The notes under the pieces were generated by a model. It was not told where the DNA came from. It did no database searches and worked only from the letters and a program-made list of their open reading frames with translations. The position numbers and the translations under genes are program-made. Positions 11,225 to 23,196 of a DNA stretch of 64,000 nt are shown here, one piece after another. The DNA comes from Cryptomeria japonica (Eukaryota; Streptophyta; Pinopsida; Cupressales; Cupressaceae): contig NC_081407.1 of the NCBI RefSeq assembly GCF_030272615.1, forward strand, positions 439,981,213 through 440,045,212. Reading direction: 5' to 3'. How positions within the stretch are numbered: position 1 is the first letter of the stretch; every line of letters begins with the position of its first letter.

Positions 11225-12646
11225 TTGAAAGAAGAAGCTAAAAGAACATATAAGCCTAACCCTGAATATCAGAGATACAGATTTAAGAAGAATAGAGACA
11301 AATCATGTTACTATGTTGATGAAAGGGTTACTAATGATTCTGATGAGGAACCGACAGACAATGGATGGGATTTTGTTGCAATAATAGAAGATCAACCGAC
11401 ACCTACTGTACAATCGGTAGAGCAGGCCCTGGCAGCTAAAATTGATGAAAAGGATGAATGGATCATTGATTCCGGATGTTCACATCATATGACTGGTGAT
11501 AAAAGTAAATTCTTAAACTTTTAGGAATACAAAGGAGGTATAGTAAGATTTGGGGATGATAAAGCTTGTTTGATAAGAGGAAAAGGCACTATATTTTTTG
11601 ATGGTAAGCACAATACTGACAACATTTATTATATTGAAGGTTTGAAGCATAATCTTTTGAGTGTTGGTCAATTAGTTGAAAAGGGATTTCAGTTACAATT
11701 CAAGAATGGTAAATACAAAATCATGAATAGAACTAGTTTGTAAATTGCAATCGGTAATCAGACTAGAGGTAATATCTTTCATTTCAATAAAAATGAGAAA
11801 ACATGCTTAATTGCACATATTGATTGCATTGTGAAGATCAGTACAAGTAAGGCAATAAGGGATCTACCTAAGATTGTAAAGCCTCACAATCCGGTATGTA
11901 AAGAATGTCAATTTGGAAAGCAAGTTAGAATGACTTTTAAGAGTATTCTAGAAAAATCCAATAATGTTCTTGATTTAATTCATACTGATTTATGTGGTCT
12001 GGCAAGAACTATAAGTTTACAAGGAGATGGATATTTTATGTTAATAATTGATGATTATTCTAGAATGTCTTGGGTTACTTTTCTCAAGGAGAAATCAAAA
12101 GCTTTTATGAAATTTAAACTATTCAAAGTAATGGTAGAGAATGAAACCGGTAAGAAAATCAAATGTTTAAGATCAACTCAAGGAGGTGAATTCACATCTA
12201 AGGAATTTAATACATTCTGTGAAGTAAATGGAATCAGAAGACAACTATCGACACCTCAGACACCCCAACAAAATGGAGTTATGGAAAGGAAGAACAAAAC
12301 TATTCTGGATGCAGCCAGAAGCATGATATCAAAAGAAAACCTACCTCATGTATATTGGAAAGAAGTAGTGAATACAACGGTTTACACATTCAACAGAGTT
12401 CACATCAAAGGTGAAACCGGTAAGACCCCTCGTGAACTATGGTTTGGTAATACTTGTACTCTTAAATATTTTAGAATATTTGGAAGCAACTATTATATTA
12501 GGAGAGATGATTATATTGGCAAATTTGATCCTAGAAGTGATGAAGGAATATTTCTTGGTTATTCATCTAAGAGAAAGGCATATAGATGTTTTAATAAGAG
12601 ATTGCAAAAAATCATTGAGAGTGCAAATGTGAAGATTGATGAATAG
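11225..12646 (+). pseudogene. Copia A2 protease and integrase, broken
   Basis: Protease motif WIIDSGCSHHMTGD near 11459 keeps the catalytic Asp-Ser-Gly. Stops occur at 11522 (Gln to TAG) and near 11741. The pre-integrase zinc finger has lost about 16 residues: A3 and B read HIDESWLWHKRLCHVNFDF where A2 passes from HID directly to CIVKI. In the integrase core, the first Asp (IHTDLCG) and the Glu (NGVMERKN) remain, but the second Asp block reads LRSTQGGEF instead of LRSDQGGEF, so the catalytic triad is broken. TAG at 12644-12646 replaces the Gln of DEQFRGN. Confidence 0.9.
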
Positions 12647-14455
12647 TTTAGAGGTAATTCAAGGTCTATGGACTCTCAACCAATAGTTGAGATTATCACA
12701 AGTGAACCTACATTGAGTACACTGGTACATAATGTAGATCGAGTCATATCGGCATCATTAGAGAATTCCACAATGACTGAAGAACAACAACAAGTGAATA
12801 CACCCAGGTATGTAAAATTGAATCACTCTGAAAGTTAGATAATTTGGAATAAGTATCAAGGTGTTATGACAAGAAGAAGACTAGAAAATGAAGAGGTATG
12901 CTTAATTTCTCAAATTGAACCAACATTAGTTATTGAGGTATGTGAAGATAAATATTGGGTTAAGGCTATGGAAGATGAATTGGAACAAATTGAAAAGAAT
13001 AACACATGCACATTGGTTCCCCGACCTAAAAACAAAAATGTAATTGGAACTAAATAGGTATTTAGAAATAAAATTAATAAAGATGGAAAGGTAATCATAA
13101 ACAAAGCAAGATTAGTGTGTAAGGGATATTCACAGAAAGAAGAAATTGACTACAATGAAACCTTTGTACCGGTAGCTAGAATTGAGGCAGTCAGACTTTT
13201 ATTGGCTTTTGCAGCTCACAACAACTACAAAGTATATCAAATGGATGTTAAATGTGCATTTTTGAATGGAGATATTGAAGAAGAAGAAGTTTATATTGAA
13301 AAACCTGATGGATTTTCTTTGATAGATAACAAAGACATGGTTTGCAGGTTAAGGAAATCTTTATATGGACTCAAACAAGCTCCTAGAGCTTGGTATGCTA
13401 GATTGGACAAATATCTTTTGAAGCTTGGATGCAATAAAGGTAATGCTGACAACAATCTATACTACGAAGTGACTAATGATGACATCTTGGTTATTGAAGT
13501 TTTTGTTGATGATATCATTTTTCGAGGAGAAGATAGATTGTGTAAAGACTTTTCTAATAAGATGCAGGAAGAATTTGAAATGTCTATGATTGGGGAAATA
13601 AAAGTCTTTTTAGGATTGCAGATTTCACAGACTGATAAAGGTATATTCATATGTCAATCAAAGTACTTAAAAGAACTCCTAAAGAAATTTGATATGGAAA
13701 ACTCTAAACCGGTAAGTACTCCTATGACTACAACTGATAAACTATCATTGAAGGATGAATCAACACCTGTTAATCCGACAAGATATAAATCTATGATTGG
13801 AGGTTTACTATATTTGACACAAACAAGACCTAATATTATGAATGCAGTATGTATTATTTAAAGATTTCAGAGTAATCCTAAAGAAAATCATGAATCCGCA
13901 ATGAAAAGGATTTTCTGGTATCTACAAGGCACAACAAATCTTGGTTTGTGGTATCTTAAAGATGAAAATTTTGATTTATGTGCATACACAGATGCAAATT
14001 GGGTAGGAGATGTAGATGACAGAAAGAGCATTTTTAGCGGAGCATTCTTTCTTGGTAGCAGATTGATTTCATGGCTGAGAAAGAAACAAAGTTGTACATC
14101 ATTATCAACAGCAGAATCAAAATATGTTGCAGAAACAACTAATTGTACTCAGGTATTATGGATTAAGAAAATGTTTAAGGATATAAAGGTAAAATGCAAA
14201 GAACCTATAATCATTTACTGTGATAATATGGCAGCAATTGATATACCAAAGAATCCAGTATTTCACTCTAAAACTAAACATGTTTCTATCAAATTCAATT
14301 TTCTGAAAGAGAATGTTGAAGCAAAAGAAGTGAAATTGGTTTATGTGAATACTAAAGAGTAGATTGCAGATATCTTTACTAAGACTTTGCTTAAGGAAAC
14401 CTTTGAATATCTCAGAGAGTAGCTTGGGATAATACCCTCACCAGTAGAGACTTAG
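12647..14455 (+). pseudogene. Copia A2 reverse transcriptase-RNase H, broken
   Basis: Same frame as the integrase. Linker with TPRYV-like block and NEEVCLISQIEPT, then [45 protein letters not shown], catalytic FVDDIIF near 13500, LGLQISQTDKGIF, then RNase H with YLQGTTNLGLWY, DANWVGD, STAESKY and YCDNMAAID. Stops: near 12837 (Gln to TAG), near 13056 (Trp to TAG), 13859, 14360 (Gln to TAG) and near 14421 (Gln to TAG). The natural stop is TAG at 14453-14455. One extra Glu in the DIEEEEVY block. Confidence 0.92.
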
Positions 14456-14804
14456 ACAGTTGGAGATTGGCATCAAACTAACAGGAATTAGCAGAGAAAA
14501 CTTTTTTTGGCTTTGATGAAGGAGAGCTACTTCTCAGGGGGAGTAGTTGGATAAGTTGGTATTTATAATTAGTTATATGAACTCATTGTATCTGGTTTTT
14601 GTATTGCTTTGGCATTTGATGTCAAAGGGGGAGATATATCTATGGAAAAACACATTATCTTTTGGGAGAGAGATTATTCTTTGGGGGAGAAATATTATGC
14701 ATTTTGATTTCTGGTTAATGATATCTTTGGGAGATTGTTGGTTTTTGGTTTTTGGAATTTTTGCTTTGGCACTTAGATGGTTTTTCCATCTTGTGTTGCC
14801 ATCA
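14456..14804 (+). other. Copia A2 3' untranslated region
   Basis: No gene. Holds the CTTCTCAGGGGGAGTAG box near 14530 and an extra purine tract (TTTGATGTCAAAGGGGGAGA, about 14614-14633), about 190 bp before the true one. Confidence 0.6.
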
Positions 14805-14821
14805 ATGCCAAAGGGGGAGAT
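14805..14821 (+). promoter_or_regulatory. Polypurine tract of A2
   Basis: ATGCCAAAGGGGGAGAT immediately before TGTTGG. Confidence 0.85.
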
Positions 14822-15881
14822 TGTTGGTATTATGGATGTGTTGCATTGGTTTTGTCATTGATGTCAACACCTATCAACACTTGTCAACACTTATCAACAC
14901 TAGAGATCTTTGGTTATGTTCATTGGCAAGTTCAGTGACTTATGCACAGTCACCGGTATTTGGTTCACCGACAGGATATATTGTTCACCGACATAAAGGA
15001 TGACTTGTTATCATTTGGAGATCACTTGGTTATTTCTAAGACATGGTTTGGACACTTGGTTTTGGTGATTTGGTTATTGGTCTAAACGATTTTTCATATT
15101 TGTTGTTACTGGCAAATTGGTCTAGGTTATGGACAGGCAAGCGTTATCTATTCCAGATTAGCATGACACGTTATGAAGATGATTTATTGACTAGTTATCA
15201 TTATAAATGCATTGAGATAACATGATGCATCACATATTGATTCATTTGTAATTGATTTAATTTTAATATTCTTAGTGAGCTGACCTACACATTTGGTCTT
15301 AGGTTTTGGTATATATGTAAGATCTCATTTGTGAGATTATGTAATAGAAGTGGAAGAGGATTGTAATAAGGTATATGCGAATATAAGAAGAGATACTCAT
15401 GCATACATCATTTGAATATTCAAGGAAGGTATGAAGAAGACAATTAGAGCTTAACCAGTACTGGATCCAGCATATGAAGATGTTATTTTGAGTAGTATAT
15501 TATCATTGGATTTAACCATCCAATTGTAGTCAGTGTTAACAGTGAGCTCTAGGGAGTTGGCCTTTCTACATGTGCAGACCCCATTTGTACACACATACTA
15601 TCTGTAGTAGTATTATCTGATTGTGGGTAAGGTTTCCCACTGTGGTTTTTCCCCTTACAGGGTTTCCACATACAAATATCTGTGTTATGTGTTGTGGATG
15701 TTATTTGTCTTTCTGTTTCACCCATTAAACTTTATTGGTACTGTTATTAATTATTAAACTACTAACCAACATTAAGTTTGGTTTACCGATATTATGCATC
15801 AAGTTTGATTAAGTTATATTTGGGTTGAAATTAATAGACAACTGATTCACCCCCCCTCTCAGTTGCCTCCAGGTCCTAATA
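14822..15881 (+). repeat. 3' LTR of copia A2
   Basis: 1060 bp, TGTTGG to CCTAATA (final CA mutated to TA). TATA box at 15310-15316, seven C residues at 15850-15856. Pairs with 9182-10304 but carries many substitutions and lacks the duplication, so the insertion is not recent. Confidence 0.92.
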
Positions 15882-16470
15882 GCCACCAATAAGCCTCTAA
15901 ACCATTGAAGTTATTTCCCTTTGAAAGAGGCTGCAAGAAACCTCATTGCAACATTTTCCTATGTGATATATGGACTCCACACAAGGAGGTTGCATCTCTT
16001 GTGTGCTCAATAAGTGTATTTTGATCTTCTCTAGAGATGAATGGGAAACATTTTAGGGCTGCTCCATGTATGGCAGATCATGTTGAGCTCTTGGTTGAGC
16101 CATTAGATTTATTGGAGGATTTAATAGTGCTTGAGATGAAGCGATTAAAAATAAAAGGTTATTATAGGTTGAGAGTTGGGAAGAATAGGAAAAACTTGAA
16201 TTGATGGATTTGATGGATTTGCTGCCTTCTTTTTCACCTTACCCTTCCTCTTTGGTGGTGATATTTAAGAATGCTCATCGAGATCTACACTTTTCCTAGT
16301 TTGGATCTTTCTCATATGCTATTAGGACTTGATCTATTCAAAACCAGAAACTTAGAGTTGCCAGGTACTTGAAAATAAACCTCAAAAGGCTGTCATAGTT
16401 CCTGCAAGTACCAAAATAGGAGTAAGAATGAAAATTATTTGAGCTTTTATGAGATGAGATAGCTCAATGT
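15882..16470 (-). pseudogene. Gypsy D gag, N-terminal portion
   Basis: Minus-strand reading gives PPKRKGKVKKKAANPSNPS near 16240, a basic N-terminus, and ENVAMRFLAASFKGK then LQWFRGLLV next to the A2 junction. This is the capsid block of Tat-like gypsy gag. The stop between FKGK and LQWF replaces a residue that is usually Ala. Other stops lie upstream. Confidence 0.7.
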
Positions 16471-16488
16471 GTCCCACCAGATGTGCCA
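16471..16488 (-). promoter_or_regulatory. Primer-binding site of gypsy D
   Basis: On the minus strand TGGCACATCTGGTGGGAC follows the LTR end (ACA) after five T. It has the TGG start and length of a tRNA-complement primer site. I did not assign the tRNA. Confidence 0.6.
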
Positions 16489-16493
16489 AAAAA

Positions 16494-17612
16494 TGTTGTC
16501 ATGAAGGATTGCATCATGTATGCTATGTATAAAACCCAACAATCTTATAAAAAATGGAATGATCCCCAAGCCTGTGGGTTGCCTATCTTTAGGATCAATC
16601 TCCAGATGAAGGGAGGGTTCCCTATAAAACACCTCCTAAAACTATTAACATGAGTGGAAAAGAGATAGGAAGATAACTTGAATTAAAATCCTAAAGCTAC
16701 AGGATGTGATTACACCAAAATAGTATGACTCTATTCATTGTCCTGAACCTATAATCAACTGTAAATGACATAGATTTTATTTCACAATTCAATTTAGATC
16801 ATAAAGTTCATAAACATTTCACATGAAGGTTCAAAGTTTCAATTTTGTTTGAAGGAAAATTGTGTTTTCACAACTGTAACTGATTGAAAGCTTGATAAAA
16901 ATAGAACATGCAACCTGAACTTAATATGAAATTCTTATTTTGTGTTGGGTGAAAATTTTGTAAATTGATGAAGGTTCACAAAATGTATGTTTCACAAATG
17001 AACATAGGATGATATTTATTAGAAGGAAAGATATAATCTCTCCTAATTATAAGGGAAGGCTCCCCCTTTCTACTACAAGTACTTTCTATTCTATCTACTT
17101 GCTAACTTCACACTAATCCAAGGTACAATAACAACTGTTTTCTCTTTCTTCAAAACCAGTTCTATTCAATTCTCTTTTAAGAACAAATTTTTCCTTAACT
17201 AAATTAACTCAAAACTTGTAGTAATATTTAAAACCAATTTAACTAGGAAGTAAAGTGTCCATGAAGGAACAAATTCTTTCGTTACTTCCTCTTTTCTGAA
17301 AAATGACATAGGGACGAGAATTATGCACACTTAAGAGCTCAAAGATTTTTTAATATATTGAAATCCTATCAACCGCTATAACATAAATATATTTTCAGCT
17401 CAAAGAGTTATAATATATTTTAAGATCTTCTACTCTAACTAGATAATCTGTATAGCACAAAGACTTTATTTTTTATGTTCTAAATAAAACTCTAGAGATA
17501 ACTTGTAAAAGCTCAAAGACTTAAAGCAACCTTATCTTTACCAATTTCCAATTCTTAAATTTTCAAAGTAACTCAAAGATTACTTGAAAAGACCCAAAAA
17601 CTCTCCAATATC
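16494..17612 (-). repeat. Presumed 5' LTR of gypsy D, part 1
   Basis: Runs from the LTR end next to the primer site up to the B insertion (TSD ATATC at 17608-17612). About 17330-17590 is AT-rich with several GCTCAAAG-type motifs. No coding potential. The rest of this LTR is at 45184-45622. Confidence 0.6.
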
Positions 17613-17956
17613 TATTAGGATAATCGGTGAACAATTGAGAGGGGGGGGGGGTGAATCAGATGTTAACAAATTATATTAATCAAACCACTTTATAACCTTT
17701 AGCCAGAGCATATAAACATTGATTATCGAAATAGCAGAAATAGATATTGGTAAGCAATAAAACTTAAGAATGAAATAGAGAATTAACACAATGCAATCAT
17801 ACCACATAACACCATGATTTGTATGTGGAAAACCCAGTAAAGGGAAAAACCATGATGGGAAGCCTACCCACAGTCAGATGATAGTTTGGTAGAAAGTATG
17901 TGATATAATGAGGGGTCTGCACATGCAGGAAGGCACACTGCCTAGAGCGTACTGCT
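17613..17956 (-). repeat. 3' LTR of copia B, outer part
   Basis: Begins TATTAGGA (TGTTAGGA in the 5' LTR), then a tract of 11 G (17641-17651). Ends where A3 starts, at ACTGCT. It matches 44091-44430 of the intact B LTR and continues at 32472. Confidence 0.9.
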
Positions 17957-19016
17957 TGATAGGACCCGAAGGCAACTAAGAGCGGGGGGGGTGAATCAGT
18001 TGTCAATTAATTTCAACCCAAATATAACTCAATCAAACTTGATAGTACCAATAAACCAAACTTAATGTTGGTTGACAGATTAGCAATTAATATTAATACC
18101 GGTGAAACTCAATGCATAAAACAAAAAGAGAAACAACATCCATAACACATATACAAATATTTGTACGTGGAAACCTTACCCACAATTAGATGATACTATT
18201 GTAGATAGTATGTGTATACAAATGAGGTCTGCACGTGCAGAAAGGCCAATTGCCTAGATCTCACTGCTCAATCGAAAAATAGGAGTCACATTGACTACAA
18301 TTGGATGGTTAAATCCAATGATAATGTACTACTCAAAGTAGCATCTCCAATGTTGGATTCAGTACCAGTTAAGTTCTAATAATCACCTTGAAACCTTCCT
18401 TGAACCTTCTCTATGGTCTTCTCATATGATCTTCAATATTTGCACATACCATGTTACAAAATCTTATACCATATACCATTATCTTCCTTCTTCCTATTCC
18501 ATCATCTCACAAATGAGATCTTACATATATACCAGAACCTAAGACCAAATGTGTAGGTTGACTTACCAAGAATATTACAATTAAACCAATTACAAATAAG
18601 TCAAGATGTGATGCATCATGTTGGCTCAATACATTTACAACAATATCCAATTAATTAAATCATCTCCATAACGTGTCATGCTGATCTGGAATAGATAATG
18701 CATTCCGGTCCATAACCTAGACCAATTTGCCGGTAATAACAAATATGTCAACCTGATTAGACCAATAACCAAAATACCAAAACCAAGTGTCCAAACCATG
18801 TCTTCGACATAACCAAGTGATCTCTGGATGATAACAAGTCATCTTTAGTGTTGGTTTACAATATAACCTACCGGTGAACGATATACCGGTGACTGTGCAT
18901 AAGTCACTGAACTTGTCGGTGAACATAATGTGTCGGTTCAACATAACCAAAGATCTCCAGAAGATAAGTGTTGACATCAATGACAAAACCAATGCAACAC
19001 ATCCATAATACCAACA
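17957..19016 (-). repeat. 3' LTR of copia A3
   Basis: 1060 bp. Plus-strand start TGATAGGACCC (TGTTAGGACCC at 31383), eight G near 17984-17991, end CCAACA at 19016. Same family as the A2 LTRs. Confidence 0.9.
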
Positions 19017-19247
19017 ATCTTCCCCTTTGGCATTGATGGCAACACAAGATGAAAAAACATCTAAGTGCCAAAAAAGAATACCAAAAACCAAAACTCAACA
19101 ATCTCTAGAATAGATCAATACCAGAAATCAAAATACAAATGTAGAGAGTATATATTTCTCCCCCAATGAATAATCCCTCTCTCCCCATAGGATAATTTTT
19201 TTCCATAGATATCTCTCCCCCTTTGACATCAAATCCCAAAGCAATAC
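19017..19247 (-). other. A3 purine tract and 3' untranslated region, part 1
   Basis: The complement of the purine tract (ATCTTCCCCTTTGGCATTG, 19017-19035) directly follows the LTR. A second purine tract complement (CTCTCCCCCTTTGACATCAA) lies at 19213-19232. The region is cut at 19247 by gypsy E and resumes at 27145. Confidence 0.75.
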
Positions 19248-20537
19248 TGTAGCATCCTAAAATTGTGACACTTGCAATTTCAACCGCATTTGGGTCTTCA
19301 CGATGGCGACGCAACACTAAACCTGAATGGAGACCCCAAAACTTGCTCATGACATCAAAAACTGCATTTTTCCAGCACCCTGGCCTGATCCTCCTTGCAT
19401 CTTGCTGTCCCGGGAGGTGGGACCAGAGCGCCCAGCGCCCTGGTCCTTCAGAACTAGGGCGCCCAGCACCCTGGTCCCCCAAGACCATGGCGCCCAGCGC
19501 CCTCATCCCTGGCCCTATTTTTGGGCCCGGTCTCCTATGGGGTCTCGGGTCTTTTTGTTTGCAAATTGGAAATTATATTTCCTAGTCGGCCTAAGGTCGG
19601 GAAAATCAGTCTATTAACCCTAAATTGACAAGTATATAAACTACATTTTCCTCTCTCATTTGGATGGATGGAAAAAAGATGGAAAAGGTGTGAAAACGAT
19701 ATTCAGACATTCAAGCATTCAAGCATTCAAGCATTCTTTCAAGCAATTGATCATTCTAAGTCTCCATTCAAGGCTAAGTGTTGCATTCAAGACAAGGATT
19801 CAACCATTGAAGAGGAGATCACTTACTACATGCTACATACAACATACAACATACAACAAACAACAACATCTATACCTTCGCACATAAGGATGCAAACATC
19901 CTTACAACAAGGTATTAGTACTTGTTTTACATTACATACATTTACATTTACAACATTTCTCATTTCTTGGTTAATTCCAAAACTGGGGTTTGACCTAAAG
20001 GCAAACCCCTAATCCCTAACCCCCCAATCGTCTTCACTTTTCTGTGTGTAGGTTGCAGGTACGCAGCTGAAATTGAAGATCTGGAATCCTTGTGCAGAGA
20101 CGAATAGATCCCCCTTCATTTCGCGGATTTTTCGAAGGACCGTGGTGCCGGGCGCCATCATCCTGACAACTTTTGCTCAAATTTGTAGGACAATGCCATA
20201 TCAACATTTTACTGCTAATTCCAGGTCCGCAGCTTCATCCTATATCCCTATCTCAGTTTATAAGCGAATCTTTGTCACTTTCTATGCATTCCTAGCTTAA
20301 TTCTTCTATCAACATTCTTTACAAAAGAGGGTAGCCTTGCTGTCTTAACCCCTGAAACGCATTTAGCATCCAATCTTGCATTGTGTGGGATTGGATCTTG
20401 TGGGTTTCAAACCCTCTTTTGAATGTAAAGTCTCTCCCTTAAGTGAAAACCATCAACCCTAGCGACCTCCCTTCTCTCTCCTTGGAGTTGGAAGAGGGGA
20501 GAGCAACTAGGGTTCGATTGCGATTTTCCGCTTTACA
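19248..20537 (+). repeat. 5' LTR of gypsy E
   Basis: 1290 bp, TGTAGC to TTTACA. The likely TATA box is AGTATATAAAC (about 19630-19640). A GC-rich repeat lies at 19426-19515 and the inverted-repeat module at 20137-20163. Short ORFs inside (for example 19660-20012) are also present in the 3' LTR but show no domain. Confidence 0.92.
19426..19515 (+). repeat. GC-rich repeat of about 32 bp, three copies
   Basis: Units containing GCGCCCAGCGCCCTGGTCC-like sequence occur three times. The 3' LTR (26091-26115) has one. This accounts for the 62-bp length difference between the LTRs and stands out in an AT-rich window. Confidence 0.8.
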
Positions 20538-20560
20538 TTTTGGTGAACCCGACGTGAACA
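20538..20560 (+). promoter_or_regulatory. Primer-binding site of gypsy E
   Basis: TTTTGGTGAACCCGACGTGA follows the LTR end. The same site with one change occurs at 49155 in gypsy G. tRNA not assigned. Confidence 0.75.
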
Positions 20561-21810
20561 TCCTTTCTGATTATTCATAGTTAGATCTGAAAATTGGATT
20601 CCTTGATTACATTTCCATGTTTGATCTTTTGCAAAATTTTAGAGGTTAATTGCATAAAAACCCTAAATTTTCTTTTTAAGTAATTAAACTTGTGAAATGT
20701 TTAATTGTTAAATGCTTGTTTCAAATCTGCCCTTCTATTACAAATTGTCAATTCATATTTGTGCTTTAATTTTGAAAATTAAGTGGTTAAGTGTCAAAAC
20801 CCTAATTTTTGAAACCCTCTTGATTCAACCTTTGTCCGACAATTTCATTGATCAAAAAATCTCCAAATCGGCTATAACTTTGGATTCCGCAATAAAATCA
20901 CAATATCTTTCATCCCTGAAAATTTGGAAAAAAGTTGCGAGGACCGTGTGCACTCCGAGCGCCATCGTCCCTGACATTTTTTTCGAAATTTTGGGAGCTA
21001 GATCTTACTGTATTTTTCTGCTAAAATCCAGAATTTTGGTTGATTTTATCAATTTTAACACCTTCAAAATTACAGTCAAAGTTGGTCTAGCGATTGCTTG
21101 GATTGAGGCTTCTAATCATTCAAAAATTGTTGAAATTGAAATTTGTGTCAAAATTGTGTTTCTTACAGTCCTAAATCTGAAAAGTGTGTTATCATTCATT
21201 CGAAATTTCAGTGATTCATTCAAATTTTTGCAATTTGTGACTTTTGAAATTAAGTGCTTAATTACAACACCTTTGATTTCTGCTTTCAAAACTGAATTTT
21301 GCGTGAAATTGAGTCAACTTTCAAATTTCAAAACTTGCATTGCTTTTGGTATTCCCTCTAAAATCATAAAATTCAAAATTTCAGTTTCCCTCTCTTTTTC
21401 AAAATTCAAATTTTGCATTTTTCGACAATCTTGGTAGGGTTCAATTTTGAGATTACAACTTTAATTTGGCCTATCTACAGATCGTAAAATCACTCAATTT
21501 TTTCAGGTTAGCTGTAAAATCATCATAACTTTCATCCCTGCAAATTTTGAAAAAAGTTGCGAGGACCGTGTGCACCCCGAGCGCCACGGTCTCGGACATT
21601 TTTTTTGAAATTTCGGGAGATTGTCTTGATTGTATTTAACAGCTTAAATCTAGAAGATTGGCTGGTTTTACTGAAATTTGCTACCTCTAAAATTCAAAAT
21701 CTTCTCTTTCTCTTTAGTGCATGAGTTTTACAACAATAAGCCCTACTTACACTATTCTCGTTAGATGAAGCCTTAGAATTAAGTCCTTCCAAGGTTTAAT
21801 TACTGAGGAG
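20561..21810 (+). other. Long leader of gypsy E with two inverted-repeat modules
   Basis: 1.25 kb between primer site and gag. It carries two copies of an 80-nt module centred on 20941-20970 and 21563-21592, each with a GGACCGTG arm and a partly complementary CATCGTCC or CACGGTC arm, flanked by AAAAAAGTTGCGA and a T-rich run. A 241-codon open frame at 20712-21437 covers the first module, is Ser/Phe/Ile-rich and has no counterpart, so I regard it as non-coding. Confidence 0.65.
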
Positions 21811-23196
21811 ATGGAACCTAATTTGAACAGTCTTTTTAACGAGGACATGGGTAATTCCTCTAATCCTCTTAATGATGAAGAAGCTCTCCATGAGGTTTCT
21901 GTAGAACAACTTTCAAAATTGGATAACCAATTTGATGATTTTCGACAATGGATGTCTCAAGAATACCCTGATAGTCAAGCTCTTCCTTTAATTGAGGGTC
22001 TAAAATGTATGCTTCAAAGTGATAAGAATGGAATTGATATTTTGCATGGTATTGCACACATTGTGGATTCAAATGTGATGCCTATGAAAAGTTGTGCCGA
22101 AACCTTAGGTTATACACAACCTCCTACTCAAGACAATCATTCTATTCCTTTGACGACTCCTATTGCTAGTATACCTACTTTTACATCAAATATAATGACT
22201 ACTTCAACACAAGACATTCCTCCTATGATCACCAGTCATGGGGGCAATCCCTCTTCTTCAATCAACCCTCTTCCTTCATTCAATCCGACTTCTTCATTCA
22301 TTCCTTCAATGAGTGTGCCTATTATATCACCACAAATGAACATGACGCAAGGGGGCAATTCATTTAACCATTCCATTCCTCCTTGTAGTGTTCCTCCTGT
22401 CCAATCATCTCCTATGACTAACTATCATAGTGTCCCACCACCTTACTCTCTACCTTCTTTCAATAACATAACACCTCCATCACAATCTAACACGTCTAAT
22501 ATGAATTCTTCGACTGAAGCGACCATTAACAATCTTGCACAAACTGTCTCTTCTTTACAGCAACAAATTGCCTCTATGAATCAATCTAAGTTTAGTGTGC
22601 CCACATTTGACGTTGCGAGCCCACTTTCTCTTGACATTGTCCAAGCTATTCCCCCTAAACATGTTGAAATTCCGCATTTGGAGCTTTATAATGGTAAGGG
22701 TGATCCTCTAACACATGTTAAGACCTTTCAAACAATATGTACTGATTTTGCTTATGACCAAAGGTTGCTTGCAAAACTGTTTACTAGAACATTAAGAGAC
22801 AAAGCCCTACAATGGTATTGCTCGTTGCCTTCCTATTCTATTACTTCTTTCGAACAACTTGCAAATGCTTTCATTCAACAATTTCAAAACAATATAAGTC
22901 CTAAAGTTACTTTGATTGATTTAATGCATTGTAAACAAGGTGTTAAAGAAAAAGTGACTGATTTCATTGGTAGATATAAGCATTTGTATGCTCAAATTTA
23001 TTTTCCAGTGCCTAACAATGATATTCAAAGAATCTTTATTTCTAATTTACAAAAAGACATTAGAGACAAACTCCTGTTTTTTGAGTTTACTTCTTTCCAA
23101 CAGTTGTGCGCAACTCTTCACAATTATCAACTGACTGTGAGTCAAATGGAACAATCACATCCTATGGCTCTGAGTGATAAGGGTGATAGTAGTTAA
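21811..23196 (+). pseudogene. Gypsy E gag
   Basis: 461 codons from the first ATG. N-terminal acidic region, a Pro/Ser/Thr-rich linker (residues about 95-235), a short coiled-coil stretch (LAQTVSSLQQQIASMNQ), then the retrotransposon gag domain from about residue 290: ELYNGKGDPLTHVKTFQT, DKALQWYCSLP, FEQLANAFIQQF and CKQGVKEKVTDFIGRYK. A TAA at 23194-23196 interrupts the frame, but the same frame continues without shift to 25164, so the original product was about 1110 residues. Gag would form the particle that packages element RNA. Confidence 0.88.

Larger units (their letters stand above)
9182..15881 (+). mobile_element. Copia A2, full-length Ty1/copia element
   Basis: 6.7 kb: 5' LTR 9182-10304, primer site, gag, PR, IN, RT, RNase H, purine tract, 3' LTR 14822-15881. 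TSD is GCCAT (9177-9181) and GCCAC (15882-15886), four of five identical. It lies in the gag of D. All pol pieces from about 10620 to 14455 share one reading frame, so decay is mostly point stops, one gag frameshift and one small integrase deletion. Confidence 0.93.

Noticed and set aside
19265-20012. Short ORFs in the gypsy E LTRs (also 25991-26614)
   Set aside because: They lie in the LTR and occur in both copies only because LTRs are duplicates; the sequence is repetitive and non-coding.
20712-21437. 241-codon plus-strand open frame in the gypsy E leader
   Set aside because: Lies between primer site and gag, covers one inverted-repeat module, has biased low-complexity composition and no domain.
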